In this document: positions 1 to 5,671 of the stretch, piece after piece | How positions within the stretch are numbered: position 1 is the stretch's first letter | How the letters are laid out: each line of letters begins with the position of its first letter | Source: Pseudomonadota bacterium | Lineage (GTDB): Bacteria > Desulfobacterota > Syntrophia > Syntrophales > JADFWA01 | NCBI GenBank assembly: GCA_030610915.1 | Contig: JAUWQS010000119.1 | Coordinates: 1-5,827 of the forward strand | Length of the DNA stretch: 5,827 nt | Direction of reading: 5' to 3' | Notes under the pieces: model-generated | Database searches by the model: none | Told to the model about the DNA's origin: nothing | The model's input: only the letters and a program-made list of their open reading frames with translations | Program-made: the position numbers and the translations under genes

Positions 1-789
1 CTGCATATAGTAGCCGAAGCGCAAAAGCAAAATGGTCTGGCCGCATTCATAGATGCAGAACATGCCCTCGATGTCACCTATGCCAGAAAAATCGGGGTGA
101 ATACCGATGATCTGCTCATATCTCAACCCGATACCGGCGAGCAGGCGCTGGAGATCGCGGAGACCCTGGTCAGAAGCGGGGCATTGGACGTTCTGGTCAT
201 AGATTCAGTTGCCGCTCTCGTACCACGGGCGGAACTTGAAGGGGAGATGGGCGATGCGCAGATGGGACTCCAGGCGAGGCTCATGTCCCAGGCCCTGCGA
301 AAGCTCACTGGAAGTATCGGAAAATCAAAGACGACTGTTATCTTCATCAATCAGATAAGGATGAAGATAGGGGTGTTCTTTGGAAACCCGGAAACCACCA
401 CCGGTGGAAACGCCCTCAAGTTCTACTCAACGATGCGTTTAGACATCAGAAGAACAGCGTCTATAAAACAGGGTGAGGCGGTTATAGGGAACAGGACGCG
501 AGTCAAGATCGTCAAGAACAAGGTGGCGCCACCCTTCAGACAGACAGAATTTGACATCATATTCGGCGAAGGTATCTCAAAAGAGGGGGATATCCTCGAT
601 CTTGCCGCAACCAGCGGGATCGTCGAAAAGAGCGGCGCATGGTATTCTTATAATGGCGAAAGAATAGGACAGGGAAGAGAGAACACAAAGACATTTCTCA
701 AGAAAAATCCTGATATCATGAAAGGAATAGAGGAAGAGGTTCGCGAAAAGTTCTCTCTAAATTCAAGAGAAACAGATGAAACGGCATGA
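1..789 (+). CDS. recA: RecA recombinase, 5' end cut by window edge
   Basis: RecA is the ATP-dependent DNA strand-exchange protein of homologous recombination and the co-protease that triggers LexA cleavage in the SOS response; it acts on single-stranded DNA in the cytoplasm. The frame is open to base 1 and 262 residues are present. By comparison with remembered E. coli RecA, the first residue here corresponds to about residue 77, so the N-terminal domain and the Walker A loop lie outside the window. Visible landmarks are FIDAEHA (residues 16-22, with the catalytic Glu), the Walker B strand LDVLVIDS (ending near residue 69), loop L1 around MGDAQMG, the sensor Gln in [10 protein letters not shown] (Gln118), and DNA-binding loop L2 with [11 protein letters not shown]. 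The C-terminus is short and mildly acidic. Full length would be about 338 residues, normal for the family. No recX follows; the next gene is an alcohol dehydrogenase. Nothing indicates damage to the gene: the missing part is only a window effect. Confidence 0.98.
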   Translation: MHIVAEAQKQNGLAAFIDAEHALDVTYARKIGVNTDDLLISQPDTGEQALEIAETLVRSGALDVLVIDSVAALVPRAELEGEMGDAQMGLQARLMSQALRKLTGSIGKSKTTVIFINQIRMKIGVFFGNPETTTGGNALKFYSTMRLDIRRTASIKQGEAVIGNRTRVKIVKNKVAPPFRQTEFDIIFGEGISKEGDILDLAATSGIVEKSGAWYSYNGERIGQGRENTKTFLKKNPDIMKGIEEEVREKFSLNSRETDETA

Positions 790-822
790 TCCGAACCATG
801 TAACACCTCAATAAGTACGCGG

Positions 823-858
823 GGTAAGTGCGACTTTGGTCGCCCTTGCCGGGGAGGT
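823..858 (+). promoter_or_regulatory. Hairpin abutting the dehydrogenase Shine-Dalgarno
   Basis: Bases 830-834 (GCGAC) pair perfectly with 839-843 (GTCGC) across a TTTG loop. After one T/C mismatch, 823-828 (GGTAAG) pair with 845-850 (CTTGCC), with one G-U wobble. This gives 11 pairs around one mismatch. The Shine-Dalgarno GGGGAGGT (851-858) begins at the next base and lies 8 bases before the ATG at 867. There is no T run after the stem, so it is not a classical intrinsic terminator. Upstream ACCTC (805-809) could pair with GAGGT (854-858) and enclose the hairpin, which would hide the ribosome binding site. The pairing is seen in the sequence; a regulatory role is inference. Confidence 0.45.
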
Positions 859-866
859 TAAATCGA

Positions 867-1895
867 ATGAAGGCAATGGTCTTGAACAAGATATGCAGTC
901 TCGAGGAAAATAAGGCCCCACTGGAGTTGGCAAACCTGAAGGATCCTGTGCCCGGAGACAATGAGATACTGGTAAAGGTCTCGGCCTGCGGCGTTTGTCA
1001 TACTGAGCTGGACGAGATCGAAGGAAGGACTTCCCCGCCGCGTTTTCCGGTTGTTCCCGGCCATGAAGTTATCGGGAGAGTGGAAGAAAGAGGCGGCAAA
1101 GTAAAGAAGTTCAATGTCGGAGACAGGGTGGGAATTGGCTGGATATATTCAGCATGCGGAGAATGCAGTTCCTGCCTCGAAGACAATGAAAATCTATGTG
1201 AAGATTTCAAGGCCACAGGTAGAGATGCCAATGGAGGGTATGCGGAATATATGGTAGTCATGGAAGATTTCGCCTATAAAATTCCCGAGGTGTTTTCAGA
1301 CCTGGAAGCGGCCCCCCTTCTATGCGCCGGCGCCATTGGATACCGCTCCCTGAAATTGACCGGCATCCAGGACGGACAAAATCTCGGACTCACCGGATTT
1401 GGGGCTTCGGCTCACCTGGTAATGAAGATGGCAAGAAAAAAATATCCACAATCGAAGGTGTTCGTATTTGCCAGAAGTAAAAAGGAAAGAAGCTTTGCCA
1501 GAGAACTTGGAGCGGTCTGGGCGGGGGAAACGGAAGAAGAATCACCTGAAAAACTGAACTGTATAATCGACACCACGCCGGTCTGGAAGCCGATAGTTGA
1601 GGCCTTGAAAAACTTAAAAAGCGGTGGAAGACTGGTCATAAATGCAATCCGCAAAGAGGATGCGGACAAGGATTATCTTTTAAATCTGGATTACCCGACC
1701 CACCTCTGGCTTGAAAAGGAGATAAAGAGTGTGGCCAATGTGACCAGAAGAGATATCAGCGAATTTCTGGAGCTGGCAGCCCGGATCCCCATAAGACCTG
1801 AAGTACAGGAGTTTGCGCTGGAAGAGGCAAATAGGGCATTGGTCGAGCTCAAGGAGCGAAAAATCCGGGGAGCGAAGGTTTTAAATTGCGCCTGA
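867..1895 (+). CDS. Zinc-dependent alcohol dehydrogenase (CAD-like MDR family)
   Basis: A 342-residue medium-chain dehydrogenase/reductase that probably interconverts an alcohol and aldehyde in the cytoplasm; the natural substrate cannot be read from the sequence. The N-terminal GroES-like domain carries the likely catalytic zinc ligands Cys44 (in CGVCHTE), His66-Glu67 (in PGHE) and Cys153 (in APLLCAG). The structural zinc lobe has Cys97, Cys100, Cys103 and Cys111. GGYAEY follows at 123-128. The Rossmann domain has GFGASAH at 177-183, and the strand after it ends in FARSKKER instead of an acidic residue, which favours NADP(H). Two changes from the usual CxTDLH motif are visible: Glu47 replaces Asp, and Asp49 sits where horse liver ADH has the proton-relay His51. 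The start at 867 is chosen for its strong GGGGAGGT site; a GTG at 828 in the same frame lies inside the preceding hairpin and has no such site. The methyltransferase gene follows almost without a gap. Confidence 0.93.
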   Translation: MKAMVLNKICSLEENKAPLELANLKDPVPGDNEILVKVSACGVCHTELDEIEGRTSPPRFPVVPGHEVIGRVEERGGKVKKFNVGDRVGIGWIYSACGECSSCLEDNENLCEDFKATGRDANGGYAEYMVVMEDFAYKIPEVFSDLEAAPLLCAGAIGYRSLKLTGIQDGQNLGLTGFGASAHLVMKMARKKYPQSKVFVFARSKKERSFARELGAVWAGETEEESPEKLNCIIDTTPVWKPIVEALKNLKSGGRLVINAIRKEDADKDYLLNLDYPTHLWLEKEIKSVANVTRRDISEFLELAARIPIRPEVQEFALEEANRALVELKERKIRGAKVLNCA

Positions 1896-1912
1896 CGGAT
1901 ACACCGGAAATA

Positions 1913-2470
1913 ATGGAATCTTCGTTTTACATAACACCGCCATCCGCCCTGGGAACCTTTGGCATTGTATGGCGGAAGACCGGCGACGGTCCGAGGGTTC
2001 ACCGGGTACTTCTCCCTGATAAAAATGACCGGGTGGAGGCGCTCATCCATCTCGGTTTTTCCGGGGCAAGCAATCTGTCATATCCCGCTATCAACAAGCT
2101 TGGCAGTCAGATTCAAATGTTTCTTGAGGGCAGGGATGTCATCTTTGATATGGGCATGTTGGCTCTCGACGGGTGTTCTCAATTTCAGCAGAAAGTCCTC
2201 CTGGCAGAATACAAGATTCCCCGTGGAATGGTGAGCACCTACGGGAGAATTTCAAAACGCCTGAATCTGCCGGGCGGCGCAAGAGCGGTTGGTTCAGCGC
2301 TGTCACACAACCCGTTCCCGATAATTGTTCCCTGTCACCGGACTATCAGATATGATGGACAACCTGGCGGGTTCCAGGGAGGGCAGAAGATGAAGCGCAC
2401 CCTGCTTGAACTTGAAGAGATAGAATTTTCACGATCGGGGAGAGTCATAACCAACAGGATTTACTATTAA
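1913..2470 (+). CDS. ogt: O6-methylguanine-DNA methyltransferase
   Basis: A suicide DNA-repair protein that moves the alkyl group from O6-alkylguanine (and O4-alkylthymine) to its own cysteine. From the ATG at 1913 it has 185 residues, with an N-terminal ribonuclease-H-like domain (roughly 1-85) and a C-terminal helix-turn-helix catalytic domain (roughly 88-168). The active-site PCHR is complete, with acceptor Cys141 (codon 2333-2335). RAVGSALSHNP (124-134) supplies the arginine finger Arg124 and the Asn hinge, and Tyr110 matches the conserved DNA-contacting tyrosine. About 17 residues follow the usual end of the fold. The start is uncertain. ATG 1913 has only a weak GGAA close to it, while an in-frame TTG at 1886 has AAGG about 7 bases upstream; it would overlap the dehydrogenase stop by 10 bases and give 194 residues. 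Either way, translation is likely coupled to the dehydrogenase. The N-terminal Ada domain with its phosphotriester-accepting cysteines is absent, so it is not a self-regulated Ada protein. Confidence 0.93.
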   Translation: MESSFYITPPSALGTFGIVWRKTGDGPRVHRVLLPDKNDRVEALIHLGFSGASNLSYPAINKLGSQIQMFLEGRDVIFDMGMLALDGCSQFQQKVLLAEYKIPRGMVSTYGRISKRLNLPGGARAVGSALSHNPFPIIVPCHRTIRYDGQPGGFQGGQKMKRTLLELEEIEFSRSGRVITNRIYY

Positions 2471-2540
2471 CATTACAGTGTAACCCGCCTTGAACGCTTC
2501 AGATTTTCAGGCCGCCTGATCTTCATTCTCGACAATTTCA

Positions 2541-2577
2541 TTGACTAATTGGTCTTTTATCTGATAGAAATCTATCA
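2541..2577 (+). promoter_or_regulatory. Candidate promoter overlapped by a palindromic operator
   Basis: TTGACT (2541-2546) matches 5 of 6 bases of the sigma-70 -35 consensus. TAGAAA (2565-2570), 18 bases downstream, matches 4 of 6 of the -10 consensus. The inverted repeat TGATAGA-AA-TCTATCA (2562-2577, perfect 7-bp arms, 2-bp centre) covers the -10 element. It ends 3 bases before the AAGGA ribosome binding site of the glycosyltransferase. A repressor bound there would block transcription; the same repeat could also fold in the mRNA only poorly, because its loop would be 2 bases. The arms are seen directly; promoter and operator roles are inferred. Confidence 0.4.
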
Positions 2578-2589
2578 TCAAAGGAAAAA

Positions 2590-2661
2590 ATGAACTATGT
2601 CGAGCTTTTCCCAAAAAAACACGAGAGTAACCAGCCTGTACCTCCTGGGCAGGGAAAGTGA
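2590..2661 (+). other. Overlapping short ORF at the glycosyltransferase start
   Basis: An ATG at 2590 lies 4 bases after AAGGA (2581-2585), a much better spacing than the 11 bases to the enzyme's ATG at 2597. It opens a 23-codon frame beginning MNYVELFPKKHESNQ and ending in TGA at 2659-2661, out of frame with the enzyme. Bases 2613-2619 are seven consecutive A. With one A fewer, the reading from 2590 would run MNYVELFPKNTRVTS and continue straight into the glycosyltransferase. It may therefore be the true enzyme start hidden by a homopolymer indel, a slippage-controlled start, or a chance ORF. Confidence 0.4.
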
Positions 2662-3967
2662 GTACATCAAGTCCCGTTTGAAGTTGAATTCACGGCGGAA
2701 GAAGACCGTACTCGTCGTTCCCACACTGGCCACGGAATTTACCTTAGATGAGAACATGCCCGTCTTTGAAAATATCGTTAGACAGTTGAGAAATGCTCAT
2801 TATCTCTCAAAGATCATCATCGGCCTTGACGGGGCAACTGATGACGAGGCGCTTCAGCTCGCGGATATCCTTAAAAGGTGCGGTCTAAAGAATTACCTGA
2901 TCCAGCACAACCAGGGCGCAGGATTTACCACAATTTACAACCGCCTAAGTGAGGCGGGCATGGGATTAAATCAACCGGGCAAAGGCAGGAATATGTTCAT
3001 GTCTTTTGGCGTTGCCCAGGCATTGGAAGCCAAGTATGTCGGCGTGATTGATGCCGACATAAAAAGCTTTCACCGGCGGCAGCTTGACCGCCTTCTCTAT
3101 CCGGTCGTTGTTCTTGATTACCAGTTTGCCAAGGGCTTCTACCACAGGATAGCAAATGGCCGGATGTATGGGCGTGTGAAGCGGCTTCTCCTCGATCCTC
3201 TTCTCTTTGCCCTGAAGCGCAAGTTTTCTGAGTCCGGAGAATTGAAACTCTTGAGAATCGTTGACTTTCTTCTCACCTTCGATTACCAGCTCTCCGGCGA
3301 GGTAGCCTTCGACGTCAGTCTCCTCAAACGTATGCATTTTGCCACCAACTGGGGTGTAGAGATATTTACTCTCGTAGAGGTTTATCGCAAGGCAACCAAC
3401 GTGGCCCAGGTACAGTTTTCCGGAACGTCCTTTGACCATAAACATCAACCGGTTTCTGAAGACAACATGGAAAAGGGCCTCTTCAAAATGGCCATCGACA
3501 TTGTCACCACGCTCCTCTCAACCCTGGTCATTGAAGAGGGGCTCGAAATCTCAGACTACTTTATCCAGGATCTTACGATCACATACCTGAATGTGGCCGA
3601 TGAACTGATAAAAAAGTATGAGGATAATTCATCCTTTTCAGAACTCAATTATGACCGGAATGCCGAAGAAGCAATGGTGAGAGGAATCTTCAAGGACGCT
3701 ATCCTGCATGCCGGTGATCTGCTTACCTCTCCATATCGCCTGACAGAGCGTTTCCTTCGCTTTCTCTCAAATGATGAAAGATTTGGAAAGTATATGTACG
3801 CCGGGTTGGGCCAGGATATCCTGATGGCAGGAAAGAAAGTTTACGACCAGCCTTTTGAGGTGCCAAAGACAGCCTCATGGAAACAGGTTATCATGATGCT
3901 GCCCGGGATATTGGAAGATATCAATGACGTAATCAAAAAAGAGAAGGCGATTTACGGGAATCCTTAA
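2597..3967 (+). CDS. GT81/GT78-like glycosyltransferase (probable glycosyl-(phospho)glycerate synthase)
   Basis: A 456-residue GT-A fold glycosyltransferase with no signal peptide or membrane segment, so cytoplasmic. It resembles glucosyl-3-phosphoglycerate synthase (GT81), which joins NDP-glucose to 3-phosphoglycerate, and mannosylglycerate synthase (GT78), which joins GDP-mannose to D-glycerate. Visible landmarks in order are TVLVVP (37-42), the first strand; GLDGATDD (76-83); PGKG (127-130); the metal-binding DADIKSF (152-158; codons for DAD at 3050-3058); KGFYHR (179-184); GRVKRLLLDPLL (192-203); QLSGE (231-235); NWGVEI (251-256); and FDHKHQP (279-285) with the likely metal ligand His281. 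GRVK resembles the phosphoglycerate-binding GRVT loop I recall from mycobacterial GpgS, while DADIKSF and the long helical C-terminus (about 290-456) recall mannosylglycerate synthase. It is longer than mycobacterial GpgS (about 320). Donor and acceptor remain unproven. The convergent glycerate kinase supports a glycerate link. The start at 2597 is the first in-frame ATG after a stop at 2591, but see the overlapping ORF. Confidence 0.85.
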   Translation: MSSFSQKNTRVTSLYLLGRESEYIKSRLKLNSRRKKTVLVVPTLATEFTLDENMPVFENIVRQLRNAHYLSKIIIGLDGATDDEALQLADILKRCGLKNYLIQHNQGAGFTTIYNRLSEAGMGLNQPGKGRNMFMSFGVAQALEAKYVGVIDADIKSFHRRQLDRLLYPVVVLDYQFAKGFYHRIANGRMYGRVKRLLLDPLLFALKRKFSESGELKLLRIVDFLLTFDYQLSGEVAFDVSLLKRMHFATNWGVEIFTLVEVYRKATNVAQVQFSGTSFDHKHQPVSEDNMEKGLFKMAIDIVTTLLSTLVIEEGLEISDYFIQDLTITYLNVADELIKKYEDNSSFSELNYDRNAEEAMVRGIFKDAILHAGDLLTSPYRLTERFLRFLSNDERFGKYMYAGLGQDILMAGKKVYDQPFEVPKTASWKQVIMMLPGILEDINDVIKKEKAIYGNP

Positions 3968-3973
3968 CTACTC

Positions 3974-3999
3974 AGGTTGCTTAGGCTGCCCTTCGACCT
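3974..3999. terminator. Weak hairpin between convergent genes
   Basis: AGGTTG (3974-3979) pairs with CGACCT (3994-3999), with one wobble, and inside it AGG (3983-3985) pairs with CCT (3990-3992) around a CTGC loop. This makes a 9-pair interrupted stem in the 41 bases between the two converging stops. Neither strand has a T run after it, so an intrinsic terminator is poorly supported. It may act with Rho, or by chance do nothing. Confidence 0.22.
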
Positions 4000-4008
4000 T
4001 AATCCTCC

Positions 4009-5337
4009 TCAAACAACCAGCAGAATCCTCAGATCCATTACATTGGTCATGGTCGGCCCTGTTATCAGCAAATCATTGAGACCTTCAAAGAAATGATACG
4101 AGTCGTTGTTTTTAAGAAACTCTGAGGCCTTGTATCCTTGAGCCAGGCTTCTCGGCACAGTCGCGCCGTCGGCAATGGCCCCGGCCGCATCTGTAGGTCC
4201 ATCGGTGCCATCCGTTCCTCCGCTCAAGACAACAACCCCGTCCAGCCCTTCTATCTCAATGGCGGCCGCCAGGGCAAATTCCATGTTGCGTCCCCCAAGA
4301 CCATCACCACGAATGGTAACGGTGGTTTCACCTCCCGATATGATACAGGCAGGTTTCGGAACAGGATTCCCCGACTTTAGAATTTCCTTGATGATGGCTG
4401 CATGAACCTTTGCAACATCGCGGGTTTCCCCCTCAACAAAGGAGGAGAGGATCAGCGCATTATAACGCATAGCAGCCGCTTCATCCCTCGCAGCGTCGAT
4501 GGAAAGGTCCCCGCTCCCTATAATAAGGTTGTATGTCCTGTCAAATATCCGGTCTGCTGGTTTGGGTGTCTCAGTTTCCATGCCATGCACACCGTTTTCC
4601 AGATATTTCATAACAACAGACGGGATATCATTCTTAATACCGTATTTTTCAACTACTTTCACGCAATCGGAAAATGTGCTTCTGTCGGCAACTGTTGGAC
4701 CGGAGGCAATCACATCGAGATCGTCACCTATTACATCTGAAAGTATCAGCGTGACAAGAGAGCTGGGGAAGGCCGCATGTGCCAGCTTTCCACCTTTGAT
4801 TCCCGAAATATGCTTGCGTATTGAGTTGATTTCATGAATATTTGCCCCGCAGGCCAGGAGTACACGTGTTGTTTTTTGCTTATCCCTTAGTGTAATGCCG
4901 GAAACCGGCAATGGCATGAGAGCGGAGCCGCCACCTGAGATCAGGCATATAATCAGATCTTTTTCATCAGACCGTTCAAGCAGATTGAGAATATGCCCTG
5001 CACAGGCCATACCTGCCTCATCGGGAACCGGATGCCCCGCTTCAGTGACGGCAAACCTTTTCAATGGGAGACTGTGCCCGTATTTCGTTATTATGATTCC
5101 CTCGTCTATACGAGAGCCCAAAATACTCTCTATGGCAGCAGCCATGAGGGCTGCTGCTTTGCCGGCGCCCACCACCTTGATACTGTCGAATCTTTTCAGA
5201 TCATATTCATGGTCTCCTACCATTAGTCGATCACCGGTGGTAAGGTGAACAAATCGGAGCACCGCCTGTTTTGGATCTGCAGCTTTCAGACCCGCATCAA
5301 AGATCTTCAGGATATCCTTTCGTGGATTACACTCCAT
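4009..5337 (-). CDS. gck: D-glycerate 2-kinase (DUF4147/MOFRL family)
   Basis: A 442-residue cytoplasmic kinase that phosphorylates D-glycerate with ATP to 2-phosphoglycerate, feeding glycerate into lower glycolysis. The N-terminal DUF4147 domain shows GAGKAA (57-62, Lys60 a likely active-site residue), EAGHPVPDE (99-107), SGGGSALMPLP (134-144), RKHISGIKGGKLA (174-186) and LSDVIGDDLDVIASGPT (199-215). The C-terminal MOFRL domain shows SGGETTVTI (334-342), GLGGRNMEFAL (346-356) and GGTDGTDGPTDAAGA (373-387), and the protein ends with the typical TGPTMTNVMDL. Length is normal and all expected motifs are present. Some databases label this family hydroxypyruvate reductase (TtuD), but the sequence is the kinase type. 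The start is supported by GGAG (5349-5346 on the minus strand), 8 bases before the ATG; another ATG just upstream hits a stop after one codon. It faces the glycosyltransferase gene with 41 bases between their stops and has a long AT-rich leader region upstream. Confidence 0.95.
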   Translation of the reverse strand: MECNPRKDILKIFDAGLKAADPKQAVLRFVHLTTGDRLMVGDHEYDLKRFDSIKVVGAGKAAALMAAAIESILGSRIDEGIIITKYGHSLPLKRFAVTEAGHPVPDEAGMACAGHILNLLERSDEKDLIICLISGGGSALMPLPVSGITLRDKQKTTRVLLACGANIHEINSIRKHISGIKGGKLAHAAFPSSLVTLILSDVIGDDLDVIASGPTVADRSTFSDCVKVVEKYGIKNDIPSVVMKYLENGVHGMETETPKPADRIFDRTYNLIIGSGDLSIDAARDEAAAMRYNALILSSFVEGETRDVAKVHAAIIKEILKSGNPVPKPACIISGGETTVTIRGDGLGGRNMEFALAAAIEIEGLDGVVVLSGGTDGTDGPTDAAGAIADGATVPRSLAQGYKASEFLKNNDSYHFFEGLNDLLITGPTMTNVMDLRILLVV

Positions 5338-5376
5338 GATTATTACTCCATGTTCGAAGCTGAAAACAAAAATAAC

Positions 5377-5404
5377 ATTTTAGCTGTTTGAAATCCATTT
5401 TTAA
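5377..5404 (-). promoter_or_regulatory. Candidate promoter of the glycerate kinase
   Basis: On the minus strand TTAAAA (5404-5399; 4 of 6 matches to the -35 consensus) is followed after 16 bases by TAAAAT (5382-5377; 5 of 6 matches to the -10 consensus). A transcript would start near 5370 and have a leader of about 33 bases including the GGAG site at 5349-5346. The region is AT-rich, so such matches occur easily by chance. Confidence 0.33.
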
Positions 5405-5425
5405 GAAATGACATGACATGATTTC
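5405..5425. repeat. GAAAT-N11-ATTTC inverted repeat with tandem ATGAC steps
   Basis: GAAAT (5405-5409) and ATTTC (5421-5425) are inverted copies separated by 11 bases. The interior contains ATGAC-ATGAC-ATGAT in tandem (5408-5422). It lies directly upstream of the candidate -35 element of the kinase promoter, and its arms match the core of the palindrome at 5533-5548. It could be an activator or repressor site, but short arms in AT-rich DNA are weak evidence. Confidence 0.25.
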
Positions 5426-5472
5426 ATCTTCTGATACGAAAAACTTAGAATTAGAGTGTCACCACCGCACTA

Positions 5473-5493
5473 ATTTCCAGCCATTTTCACCGG
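5473..5493. repeat. Imperfect direct repeat, copy 1
   Basis: TTTCCAGCCATTTT followed at once by CACCGG. Copy 2 at 5790-5817 has the same two blocks with one substitution (CCGGCC for CCAGCC) and 8 extra bases between them. The copies are about 310 bases apart and in the same orientation. Confidence 0.4.
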
Positions 5494-5514
5494 TTTAGAA
5501 TCCTACCAATACTA

Positions 5515-5532
5515 TTTTCTTCCTTTTCTTCC
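5515..5532. repeat. Perfect tandem duplication of a 9-bp pyrimidine unit
   Basis: TTTTCTTCC occurs twice in a row (5515-5523 and 5524-5532), giving an 18-base all-pyrimidine tract on the + strand. It ends at the first base of the 16-bp palindrome. Shorter TTTTCT-like motifs recur on the other side of the palindrome up to about 5571. Confidence 0.7.
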
Positions 5533-5548
5533 ATTGAAATATTTCAAT
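5533..5548. promoter_or_regulatory. Perfect 16-bp palindrome, candidate operator
   Basis: ATTGAAATATTTCAAT is its own reverse complement with no spacer. Its half-site ATTGAAAT recurs at 5717-5724, and TTGAAAT recurs at 5388-5394 near the kinase promoter. Perfect symmetry of this length is typical of a binding site for a dimeric regulator. The site is about 195 bases upstream of the kinase start. The palindrome is certain; its role is inferred, and no regulator gene is in the window. Confidence 0.45.
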
Positions 5549-5584
5549 TGTATCTTCTTTTCTGTATTTTCTTTGAATTGGTTC

Positions 5585-5641
5585 TTACTGCCTTTGCTCA
5601 CAAAAGCTTATCGTACAGTCCATATACCCTTCACTGCTCAT
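5585..5641 (-). CDS. Possible 18-residue peptide, unknown
   Basis: On the kinase strand, an ATG at 5641 opens an 18-codon frame, MSSEGYMDCTISFCEQRQ, ending in TAA. A very strong Shine-Dalgarno AAAGGAGGA (5659-5651) precedes it, with 10 bases between GGAGG and the ATG. The peptide has two cysteines and no hydrophobic segment. The frame stays open upstream of the ATG for 17 codons, and after the TAA it continues for 29 lysine-rich codons. It could be a leader peptide of the kinase transcript, a free small protein, the remains of a broken gene, or chance. I do not recognise it. Confidence 0.28.
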   Translation of the reverse strand: MSSEGYMDCTISFCEQRQ

Positions 5642-5650
5642 AAAAATTGG

Positions 5651-5671
5651 TCCTCCTTTCGCAAAGAAGGA
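5651..5671 (-). promoter_or_regulatory. Hairpin that hides the small ORF's Shine-Dalgarno
   Basis: Read on the minus strand, TCCTTCTTT (5671-5663) pairs with AAAGGAGGA (5659-5651) across a GCG loop, with one mismatch (8 pairs). The whole ribosome binding site is in the 3' arm. The following bases CCAATTTTT give a five-T run, so a weak intrinsic terminator for a gene outside the window is an alternative reading; the stem is not GC-rich. Further upstream, CCTTCCC could offer another partner for the purine-rich site. Confidence 0.35.

Noticed and set aside
823..850. Intrinsic terminator for recA
   Set aside because: The stem is good but is followed by GGGGAGGT rather than a T run, so termination is unsupported.
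1691..2050. Open frame of 119 codons on the minus strand
   Set aside because: It crosses the junction of two well-supported + strand genes and resembles no known family; an antisense shadow is the simpler reading.
2507..2519. TCAGG-CCG-CCTGA hairpin after the methyltransferase as a terminator
   Set aside because: The stem is only 5 pairs and no T run follows it.
2966..3448. Open frame of 160 codons on the minus strand
   Set aside because: It lies wholly inside the glycosyltransferase gene, antisense to its conserved motifs, and its translation shows no recognisable domain.
4138..5248. Several + strand open frames opposite the glycerate kinase
   Set aside because: The minus-strand frame carries all kinase motifs. 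The opposite frames are low-complexity, proline/serine/arginine-rich shadows.
5467..5483. Sigma-54-type promoter on the minus strand (TGGC then TGC)
   Set aside because: The spacing between the GG and GC elements is off by one to two bases, so the strict -24/-12 geometry is not met.
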